32,199 nt of DNA from NCBI GenBank assembly GCA_028284485.1, contig JANQRQ010000076.1, positions 1-32,199 of the forward strand, in the 5' to 3' direction. This DNA is from Planctomycetaceae bacterium (lineage in GTDB: Bacteria; Planctomycetota; Planctomycetia; Planctomycetales; Planctomycetaceae). A model generated the notes under the pieces. The model had not been told where the DNA came from, searched no databases, and worked only from the letters and a program-made list of their open reading frames with translations. Below, one piece after another: positions 25,570 through 32,199 of the stretch; position 1 is the first letter of the stretch; every line of letters starts with the position of its first letter. The position numbers were made by a program, and so were the translations under genes.

Positions 25570-27252
25570 ATGACGCCCAAAAAACTAGGCTCATTTACGC
25601 TACTGGAGAAGATCGGCGTCGGCGGAATGGGGACAGTTTTTCGCGCTCGGTATGAAAAGACGGGACAGTTCGTCGCGATCAAACTGCTTTCGCAGGAATT
25701 GGCAGAAGATAAGAAGCTTATCGCCCGTTTTGAACGCGAAATGGCAATCTTAAAAAAGCTACGGCATCCCCACATTGTGAAATACTTCGGCAGTGGAAAA
25801 GAGGATGGCCGGCGTTTCTACGTCATGGAATTGGTTGAAGGCGGTTCCCTTGAAACGAAACTCAAACAAAGAAGAAACTTTTCCTGGGAACAAGTACTGG
25901 AATACTCGACCCAGATTTGTGATGCACTTTCCTATGCGCATAGCAAAGGCATTGTTCATCGAGACCTTAAACCGGCAAACTTGCTGCTCAGCTCGGATCG
26001 ACATCTCAAGTTAAGTGATTTCGGAATCGCCCGTGACGCGAATGCCACGGCAATTACAGCCGCCGGTCGCACAGTTGGCACTTTCGCTTACATGTCGCCC
26101 GAACAAATCCGCGGCAAACCCGAAGTGACGCTGAAGTCCGACTTGTATTCGCTGGGCTGCGTGATGTTCGAGTTGCTGACCGGCCAAACACCATTTACGG
26201 CTGACTCCGAAGCCAACATGCTTTTCAAGCATTTGCAGGAAGAGCCTCCCCGCGTCATGTCATTGGCAATGGACTGCCCGGTCTGGATGGATTCGGTCGT
26301 GATGAGTCTCTTGGAAAAGGAACCTGAAGAACGGCCGCGAGATGCTGAGGCTGTGCAACTGGCTCTAAGTGAAGTTCATGAAAAAGTCGCCGCCCAAACC
26401 AGTGTCGTCAAGCATACCGCTTCGGGAGGACCGACGGCCATAACCGTCGACAAGGATGCGCGCGATTTGATTGAGTTCTTACAGAAGGACCAAAAGAAAA
26501 AGCGCAAGAAGAAACGCAAAAAGGATGGTCCGTTTTACGACCAGGCATGGTTCTTAGTGGCCTGCCTTCTATTGCTTGTCGGCGGTATCACTTGGCTGAT
26601 GTGGCCGGCTAGCGAAGACGAATTATTCGCTGCTGCACAAGAATTGATGCAGTCCGAAGAGCCCTATCAATGGGACGACGCACGTCGGAAATATCTCGAA
26701 CCCCTATTGGAACGCTTTCCCGACGGAACTCATGCCGAACAAGCGCAGCAGTACATTGCGCAGATTGAAATGCATCGTGCAGAACAGCGCACGCGGCTTA
26801 AGCTTCGACTGGGGCAACCGGCCGAAAACGAAGCTCAACGCCTGTTCATCGAGGCTTTGCGCTTTGAAGATTTTGGAGACCGCATCACTGCGATCGAGAA
26901 ATATGAAAGTATGATCGAGTTGTTGAAAGGGAATCAGGAAGGCGAAATCTATTCCATGTTGGCGAGCAAACATATCGCCGACATCGGCAAGTCCGGAACG
27001 TCACCCGAGGATCGCATTCAATTTGTCACTGAAAACCTGCGGCGCGCCGACGCTTATCACGACTCAGGACGCACAGTTGATGCACGAAAAATCTGGACGG
27101 GGATCGTCGAGCTGTACGAATCGAACCAAGAACTACAACCACTTGTAAAGCGCGCCCAAGACCGACTTGATGGCAAAGAAGTCGAGCCTCTGCCTCCGCC
27201 AGAAACTGGTCATCCCGACGAGAATCCCGGACCCGGTTGCGACCAGATTTAG
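25570..27252 (+). CDS. transmembrane serine/threonine protein kinase (Hanks type)
   Basis: A 560-residue protein. The N-terminal kinase domain (about 9-275) has the glycine loop GVGGMG at 16-21, ATP-binding Lys 38 in VAIK, the catalytic loop HRDLKPAN with Asp 132, the metal Asp 150 in DFG and the APE-like SPEQ (PEQIRGK), so it should be active. A Lys-rich stretch (about 307-318) lies on the cytoplasmic side of a single membrane helix at about 326-345. The outer part (about 346-540) is helical and TPR-like, with a repeated pattern around YLEPLLERFPDGTHAEQAQQYI; it ends in a Pro-rich tail. The family phosphorylates proteins on Ser/Thr in response to extracytoplasmic signals; target unknown. Confidence 0.93.
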   Translation: MTPKKLGSFTLLEKIGVGGMGTVFRARYEKTGQFVAIKLLSQELAEDKKLIARFEREMAILKKLRHPHIVKYFGSGKEDGRRFYVMELVEGGSLETKLKQRRNFSWEQVLEYSTQICDALSYAHSKGIVHRDLKPANLLLSSDRHLKLSDFGIARDANATAITAAGRTVGTFAYMSPEQIRGKPEVTLKSDLYSLGCVMFELLTGQTPFTADSEANMLFKHLQEEPPRVMSLAMDCPVWMDSVVMSLLEKEPEERPRDAEAVQLALSEVHEKVAAQTSVVKHTASGGPTAITVDKDARDLIEFLQKDQKKKRKKKRKKDGPFYDQAWFLVACLLLLVGGITWLMWPASEDELFAAAQELMQSEEPYQWDDARRKYLEPLLERFPDGTHAEQAQQYIAQIEMHRAEQRTRLKLRLGQPAENEAQRLFIEALRFEDFGDRITAIEKYESMIELLKGNQEGEIYSMLASKHIADIGKSGTSPEDRIQFVTENLRRADAYHDSGRTVDARKIWTGIVELYESNQELQPLVKRAQDRLDGKEVEPLPPPETGHPDENPGPGCDQI

Positions 27253-27637
27253 CCCGTTTTCTGTGGCCGATGCGGACTCAGGTGTTCGGCTTTGAGCGAC
27301 GACCGCAGCAGCACCAAGGCCACATATCGCCAGCGGTGGCCTATCTTCCACCAGAATTCAGCTGCGGTTTCTCCGTTTGTTCTTCGGGCCCGCCGGTCAT
27401 CAGAGGTCCGATTAGGTAAATCGCGCAGCCTGAATCGGTTCGTGCGATCGTACGAGTTATGTGCGAAAACCTCATTGTCCGGAATCAACTGGTTGTCCGT
27501 ACCGTAAAGATCGTAGGACCTTAGCGACGAACTAACATGAAAGGCTGATCCTTTGCGCGGCTTAAGCGCAGAATCCCGCGGGAAATAATGTGTCCCACGT
27601 TCACAAGTGTTGCCCGCATGCGGTCATGGAGCGAGTC
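27253..27637. other. intergenic region between kinase and exported protein, no gene seen
   Basis: About 385 bp. One hairpin with arms GGCCAC (27318-27323) and GTGGCC (27336-27341) is visible, but without a T-run, so I do not call it a terminator. The region should hold the promoter of the next gene. Confidence 0.5.
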
Positions 27638-28975
27638 ATGGATGCCCTCAGGTGGACAACTATCAATTCAGTTTTCGGGCTCCTTCTGTTTGCCAACACT
27701 TGGCCAGTTATGAGCCAAGACCCAGACCTTGCGCAAGCCGATTTTAACCAGACCACTCAGGCAAACGGAATCGTATCCGATTCTCCATCAGAGTACGTCC
27801 CAATCTCCTATTCGATGGACAGTGGGGCCGTTAACGGATGCTGCCAGAACACCTGTGAGCCTATTCGGAACTACGTTCTTCGGTTGCGAACTGGAGCCGA
27901 CTATTTCGACGTGCCCGGCGAGTCCCTCATGGGCGGGCTGTATGGTGTCGATCTGGCGATCCCGATCGGAGGTGACTGGGGATTCCTGGGGAGCGTCGCA
28001 GCGAGCCATATTTCAGCCGGCACACAAGTCTTGGGGTCATTAGGATTCCTCAAGCTCCCCAACTTCGCTGGTAATTCGTTTCACGATCCCGTCAGTTTTT
28101 CCGTGCTTTTCGATCAGTTTACAGACACCCGTGTCGATGCGGACTTTCGCACGATGGACGACGATCGACTGTACTTGGCCCAAATGCGAATGCATATGGG
28201 CTATGCCTTGGAGGAGGACTTCGAATTCGGGGTCCTCTATACCGAACCGGTCAGCCGGGACGATTCGGTCTCGTACTTGGTGACACCCATTGGTTTTCCC
28301 ACAAGCTTTACGGTGCCTGGGACGTTAGAACAAGCACAAAGCTTTGCCGGTTATGTCTCTGGTAATCTTGGAGATGTGCAAGTCACCGGTCAGATCGGAT
28401 TTCGTGAAGAACCGGACACGTTGACGCTTCAAAACAGCTACCGAATTCCTGTATCCGATCAAGTTGTTGCCTTTGCCAATGCCGGCTACGCCGCCGAACG
28501 CGGTACTTGGGGGGCCGCATTCGGTGTAGAAATCCGATCGGGGCGGTCTCCAAATTCACGGATGCGATCCTACGCTCGTATCCCACGAAGGCATACGGTC
28601 GTGCGTGCTCAGAGTCCTGATGCGCCAATTATTCTAGCGCAAAGGAAAGGGACCGAAGTTCAAGAGATACCACCTTCGCTTCTCGACTCAATTCCGTTTA
28701 ATCAGATTTCACCGCTCAACACTCTGCCAGATGCTACAACGTCGCTGGGCCAACAGGATCAACCATTTATCGGCCCCCTCCCCATGCCCGATGCGTGGGC
28801 CGCCCGCTTCGACCGATGGCATGCGCAAGGCAACATCTTCATCTCGCCTGGCCAGTTCTGGCAGAATACCAAAGCCGGGAATTCGTCCAATGAATTCATT
28901 TTCGCGGACGACCCACACATCGGCAATCCACGCATTAGCGGAACAAGTCGAGACGACACGTTCAGCGACCGCTGA
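27638..28975 (+). CDS. exported, beta-rich protein of unknown function
   Basis: The frame is open from GTG 27590, but the ATG at 27638 has GGAG 6 nt upstream and starts MDALRWTTINSVFGLLLFAN, a signal peptide (445 residues). The region around NYVLRLRTGADYFDVPGESL to about residue 310 is rich in alternating strands with Gly and aromatic residues, for example SNLGDVQVTG-like and YAAERGTWGAAFGVEI segments, as in outer-membrane or surface barrel-like proteins. The C-terminal 130 residues are polar and may be disordered. I do not recognise a characterised family; planctomycete DUF-type exported proteins of this look are known. Convergent with the protease fusion gene. Confidence 0.62.
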   Translation: MDALRWTTINSVFGLLLFANTWPVMSQDPDLAQADFNQTTQANGIVSDSPSEYVPISYSMDSGAVNGCCQNTCEPIRNYVLRLRTGADYFDVPGESLMGGLYGVDLAIPIGGDWGFLGSVAASHISAGTQVLGSLGFLKLPNFAGNSFHDPVSFSVLFDQFTDTRVDADFRTMDDDRLYLAQMRMHMGYALEEDFEFGVLYTEPVSRDDSVSYLVTPIGFPTSFTVPGTLEQAQSFAGYVSGNLGDVQVTGQIGFREEPDTLTLQNSYRIPVSDQVVAFANAGYAAERGTWGAAFGVEIRSGRSPNSRMRSYARIPRRHTVVRAQSPDAPIILAQRKGTEVQEIPPSLLDSIPFNQISPLNTLPDATTSLGQQDQPFIGPLPMPDAWAARFDRWHAQGNIFISPGQFWQNTKAGNSSNEFIFADDPHIGNPRISGTSRDDTFSDR

Positions 28976-28991
28976 TCGCCATCGGGGACTG

Positions 28992-29064
28992 CGTGCTTCT
29001 ACTTAGCGTCGGCAACTTGTCGGACAACAGCCGCGTGGATAAGTATCGCGGCGGCTGAAGCACG
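28992..29064. other. structured element between convergent genes (possible three-way junction or bidirectional terminator)
   Basis: Outer arms CGTGCTTC (28992-28999) and GAAGCACG (29057-29064) are perfectly complementary. Inside lie a hairpin with arms CAGCCGC (29028-29034) and GCGGCTG (29051-29057), which shares one base with the outer arm, and a short TTGTC-G-GACAA inverted repeat. It occupies most of the gap between the stops at 28975 and 29079. No T-run follows on either strand. Confidence 0.4.
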
Positions 29065-29078
29065 TTTCGACACCGTCA

Positions 29079-32000
29079 TCAGTTCAGGTTGACCGAAGCA
29101 GTTGCTGTTCTAGTCGTCCCCTTCGAATCGCGGGCAACACTGCGTATGCTCCAGACACCGCGACGGTCGAAGCTGCTGCCGGGTACCACTCCCAGGACAC
29201 CATTCGGTACTGCTTGCCGATCTGTCTGAATCGTTGTCCACGCTTCTTCCGCAGGCTCACGTCCAAACGCGATCTGAATGAGGCGACTGGCGAAATGGGT
29301 TCCGAAGGCCGATCCAGAGATTTCGAGCAACGGGCCGTCACCAGTTCGTTTCAAAGTCACACCGGCAATAGTCGTTCGCAAAAAATGGTTGGGATCGGCA
29401 TCAAGCGCTTTTGCTGCGTTCAGTCGACCGACTCCACTCAGAATATCCCAACCTGGTTTCTCGACGTCATCGCAGCTCATGACGAGCTGATTCCGAATCT
29501 GGTCTGCCGTATAGTCCGGATTTCGAGCCCACAGTAACGAAGCCACTCCGGTGACAAACGGGGCGGAAAAAGACGTTCCGTCGGCACGGTACCAACGTTC
29601 GTCCACGATGGCATCCTTTGTGCCACTCGCTGTGTTTTGATGATCGAGGGCAGCCAGGAGGTCCGTTTCGTTTGCCCGGAGACTCAAAATATCGACACCT
29701 GGCGCTGACAGGTCGACATGGTATCCCCACCCACTAAACTCGGCACGAGAATCGTTTTGGTCCACAGCACCGACCGTCAGCACGCCATCGAGACTGGCCG
29801 GCGAAATGCCCGCAGTATTGCGGCTTTTACTGCCGGATGCCGCGATCACTAATGCTCCGTTCAGTCGGGCCCAGTCCACCATCGCCTGTTCTAACTCGAG
29901 CGGCTGATCATTCTCGGCGCTAATGTGGATGATTTTTGCCCCGTTAAGAACGGCGTAGCGAATTGCTAAAGCGACACGCACAGCATCGGAGCGCCCGTCT
30001 TGACCGAAGGCCTTGAGGATCATCAACCGACAATTCGGATTGATACCAGCCATTCCTCGACCGTCCCAACGCGCGCCAATCAAACCCGCGACATGAGTTC
30101 CGTGTCCGTTGTCGTCCCAAATATTGGAGTTGTTTCCGTACGTATTGTAGCCGTACACATCGTCGACATATCCATTTCCGTCATCGTCGCGCTGATTAAA
30201 TGGAATCTCTCCTGGGTTGCGCCACAGCTGGCCCCACAATTCGGGATGGCTGAGGTCCACGCCCGAATCGATAACTGCCACGACAACTGGTTCCCTCTGC
30301 CCGCCGGAGCCGTTAACGATCTGCTCATGCAAATCGGGGGTTAAGCCGATTCGACGCAATCCCCATTGATCGTCACCATCTTGTCCCCATGAGCCGCGGC
30401 TGACTGCGAAACGGTCATTCAAGGCTGCGGATAACTCGTAGTCCCCAGCGTTGGACTGATCCTTGGGAACAACTTTTGTTGGGTACTTTCCGTTCTCGTC
30501 CTTCTCACCGACCTGGAAACCATGCTTTGACGAATAGCCACCACCGAAGAGGTTGAAGGGTGCAGGGTTTGTGGGATTACCGAAGGAACTTGGACTACCT
30601 GACACGAATGAAAACGTAAACACATCGATAAGGTTCGTGAATTGGGGGATGATTCCAAGACGGACGAAGCGACGATCGGCGGATATCACCGCTTGAACAT
30701 TCAAATTGATTCCCTCGGGTATCACAGTAATGGCCGGTTGAAATCCAACCGCGCCGACACCGTTGGTAGGAATCAGGTTCGTCACTGCCGGCTTTTGGGC
30801 TTGGTCATTGACGACTGCCGTTTGGCCATTAAACAACGTTACCTTCGGTGCAAAGAGGAGATTGTTTCGCTCGTCCGCTTGGGCGGCTTGAATAAAGAAG
30901 AATGCTTCGATATCGCTCAAGATCGCCATACCGACTTGAAGCCCGGCATCAGGATTGAAGTTGCCAAAATCGGGCACTCCAATTTCGAAGGATCCTTGTC
31001 CATACGGGACGTCCCAGTCGATGACGAACGTTTCCGGATTGATGCGCCACGGAATCGGCTGATTGCTACCGGTATTGCCGCTCTGCGTGCCGGGCTTCTT
31101 TTCGCTGTCATCCGGTTTCTTTTCTGCGCTCGTGTCCGGCTGCGCTGAGTTTGTCGCTTGCGCGTTGTCTGTATCTTGCGGCAAATTTGTGACGTTGTCG
31201 TCGATATCAAAGTCAAAATCGATTCCGATCCGTTCGAAAAAGCGATCGGCCAACGTAATGAATCTAACTTCAACCGTTACTTGAAGGTCCTGAAGCTTGC
31301 GCAACTGCTCGAGCAGATCAGCGATTTCTTGTTGAACAGCTTGATTCTGTAAGTAGACAAGATTTAACGTCGAATTGATTCCTGGAAACGGATGCGTTTC
31401 GTCCGTGTCTTGCCATGAGTCGGGTAAGATGGTTGATGCGATCAGAGCCATGAGTGCATCGAATTCAGGAACGGTGAGGCCTCCGCCTTCTCGGAGCCCG
31501 CCTGCTGAAACGGAATCTTTCTTGTCATCGTCAGCCGTTTCAGCCGACGTTTCCGTGACCGCGACATCACCAACAACGGGAACTAAACTTGTGACAAACG
31601 GCCGATCTGATTGATCGCCGACATTCACGAGTGTTCCGTTAAATAGCGTTACCTTTGGCGCGAACATGAGGTTGTTACGCTCATCGCCTTGGGCAGCCTG
31701 AATGAAGAAGAAGGCTTCGATGTCGCTCAGAATTGCCATACCGACGTTGATCCCGGCATCCGGATTGAAGTTGCCGAAGTCGGGAACGCCAATATCGAAG
31801 GATCCTTGGCGAAACGGTATGTCGAGATCGCCGGTCCAACCGCCGGGCGAAATTCCGATCGTGCCACCATCCTCGTTTTTGTCACTCTGCTCTGATTGGC
31901 TTTCGTCCGCCTCTTTGTCAGCGACTTGGTCCTCATCATCTTGCGGCGGGGCGCCACTTGAATCGTCAACATCGAAGTCAAAATCGATTCCGATTCGCTC

Positions 32001-32199
32001 GAAAAATCGGTCTGTCACTGAGACGAATCTCACCTCGACTGTCACTTGCAAGTCTTGTAACCGGCGCAGTTGACTCAACAGATCGCTGATTTGCTCGTGC
32101 ACATCCTCGGTTTGACGCACAACAAGGCTCAATGTGGGATCGAATTGGGAGATCGCACTGGCCCCCCCAACCTCATCCCAGGATTGGGGAGAAGTCGTG
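29079..32199 (-). CDS. fusion of tandem secretin-type modules with an S8 subtilisin-like protease, 5' part outside window
   Basis: The frame is open from beyond base 32199 (it reads SQSWDEVGG upstream of the TTG at 32132), so the N-terminus and any signal peptide are not seen. At least 1039 residues are visible. Two homologous modules come first: unit 1 (32199 to about 31479) and unit 2 (about 31478 to 30620). Each has LQDLQVTVEVRF, FFERIGIDFDFD, an acidic low-complexity linker, DIGVPDFGNFNPDAG-like text, and AFFFIQAAQ with ERNNL-FAPKVTLFNG. These match the start of the secretin domain of GspD-like proteins. A subtilase follows (about 30380-29400): catalytic Asp in VIDSGVD (codon 30267-30269), His in GHGTHVAG (30093-30095) and Ser in GTSFSAP (29571-29573). 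A beta-sandwich tail of about 100 residues ends the protein. The usual oxyanion Asn appears replaced by Ser (29829-29831). Confidence 0.85.
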   Translation of the reverse strand, partial: TTSPQSWDEVGGASAISQFDPTLSLVVRQTEDVHEQISDLLSQLRRLQDLQVTVEVRFVSVTDRFFERIGIDFDFDVDDSSGAPPQDDEDQVADKEADESQSEQSDKNEDGGTIGISPGGWTGDLDIPFRQGSFDIGVPDFGNFNPDAGINVGMAILSDIEAFFFIQAAQGDERNNLMFAPKVTLFNGTLVNVGDQSDRPFVTSLVPVVGDVAVTETSAETADDDKKDSVSAGGLREGGGLTVPEFDALMALIASTILPDSWQDTDETHPFPGINSTLNLVYLQNQAVQQEIADLLEQLRKLQDLQVTVEVRFITLADRFFERIGIDFDFDIDDNVTNLPQDTDNAQATNSAQPDTSAEKKPDDSEKKPGTQSGNTGSNQPIPWRINPETFVIDWDVPYGQGSFEIGVPDFGNFNPDAGLQVGMAILSDIEAFFFIQAAQADERNNLLFAPKVTLFNGQTAVVNDQAQKPAVTNLIPTNGVGAVGFQPAITVIPEGINLNVQAVISADRRFVRLGIIPQFTNLIDVFTFSFVSGSPSSFGNPTNPAPFNLFGGGYSSKHGFQVGEKDENGKYPTKVVPKDQSNAGDYELSAALNDRFAVSRGSWGQDGDDQWGLRRIGLTPDLHEQIVNGSGGQREPVVVAVIDSGVDLSHPELWGQLWRNPGEIPFNQRDDDGNGYVDDVYGYNTYGNNSNIWDDNGHGTHVAGLIGARWDGRGMAGINPNCRLMILKAFGQDGRSDAVRVALAIRYAVLNGAKIIHISAENDQPLELEQAMVDWARLNGALVIAASGSKSRNTAGISPASLDGVLTVGAVDQNDSRAEFSGWGYHVDLSAPGVDILSLRANETDLLAALDHQNTASGTKDAIVDERWYRADGTSFSAPFVTGVASLLWARNPDYTADQIRNQLVMSCDDVEKPGWDILSGVGRLNAAKALDADPNHFLRTTIAGVTLKRTGDGPLLEISGSAFGTHFASRLIQIAFGREPAEEAWTTIQTDRQAVPNGVLGVVPGSSFDRRGVWSIRSVARDSKGTTRTATASVNLN

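Noticed and set aside
30300-30700. Assembly error as the cause of the secretin-type/subtilase junction
   Set aside because: The frame runs without interruption, the linker has normal composition and the subtilase begins at its natural entry segment. Not excluded, but there is no positive sign of an error.
30642-31148. 168-residue plus-strand open frame opposite the protease fusion
   Set aside because: It mirrors the strongly conserved minus-strand coding frame, has no ribosome binding site and no recognisable motif.
1-32199. tRNA, rRNA, CRISPR arrays and transposase-bearing mobile elements
   Set aside because: No cloverleaf with conserved T-loop, no regularly spaced direct repeats and no integrase or transposase motif were noticed on either strand.

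Overview
The window looks like chromosomal DNA of a planctomycete (Planctomycetota, probably a marine Pirellulales- or Planctomycetales-type genome of medium GC). The evidence is family content: a Planctomycete-type cytochrome c domain protein at the left edge, a DUF1571 protein, a YdjY-domain protein, a HemQ-like protein, a membrane-anchored serine/threonine kinase, a CehA/McbA hydrolase and secretin-type modules of the sort this phylum carries in many copies. Most genes stand alone or in short pairs and change strand often. Many products have a signal peptide, a Tat signal or a membrane anchor. I see no rRNA, tRNA, CRISPR array, integrase or transposase.

Layout. 1-2.0 kb (minus): an edge-truncated cytochrome c domain protein and a sialidase-like beta-propeller. 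2.1-6.2 kb (plus): a PQQ-type propeller protein, an exported propeller-like protein followed by a clear intrinsic terminator, and an exported protein of unknown function. 6.4-10.2 kb (minus): an alpha-toroid protein with a heme c motif, an NhaD/SLC13-type ion transporter with a structured leader, and a tandem universal stress protein. 10.4-13.5 kb (plus): an exported alpha/beta hydrolase and HemQ. 13.6-16.8 kb (minus): DUF1571, YdjY-domain and macro-domain proteins. 17.1-25.3 kb: a glycan-flavoured stretch with a GT4 glycosyltransferase, an asparagine synthase, a tight two-gene operon (heparan-acetyltransferase-like membrane protein plus deacetylase-like Tat protein) and a CehA/McbA metallohydrolase. 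25.6-29.0 kb (plus): a transmembrane kinase and an exported protein of unknown function. 29.1-32.2 kb (minus): a very large protein, open at the right edge, that joins two secretin-type modules to a subtilisin-like protease.

Two things stand out. First, the secretin-type/subtilase fusion: the secretin-like part is tandemly duplicated, interrupted by acidic linkers and stops before the usual C-terminal secretin signature. The attached S8 domain keeps Asp/His/Ser but seems to lack the oxyanion-hole Asn. Second, a family of four dispersed repeats of 100-101 bp with internal palindromes lies in four intergenic regions, two in each orientation. One copy supplies the last codons and stop of the deacetylase-like gene. 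Smaller leads are the nested hairpin before the transporter, the CxxCH motif on an alpha-toroid protein, and a junction-like structured element between the convergent genes at 29.0 kb.

All assignments come from reading translations and recalling family motifs. No database search was run.
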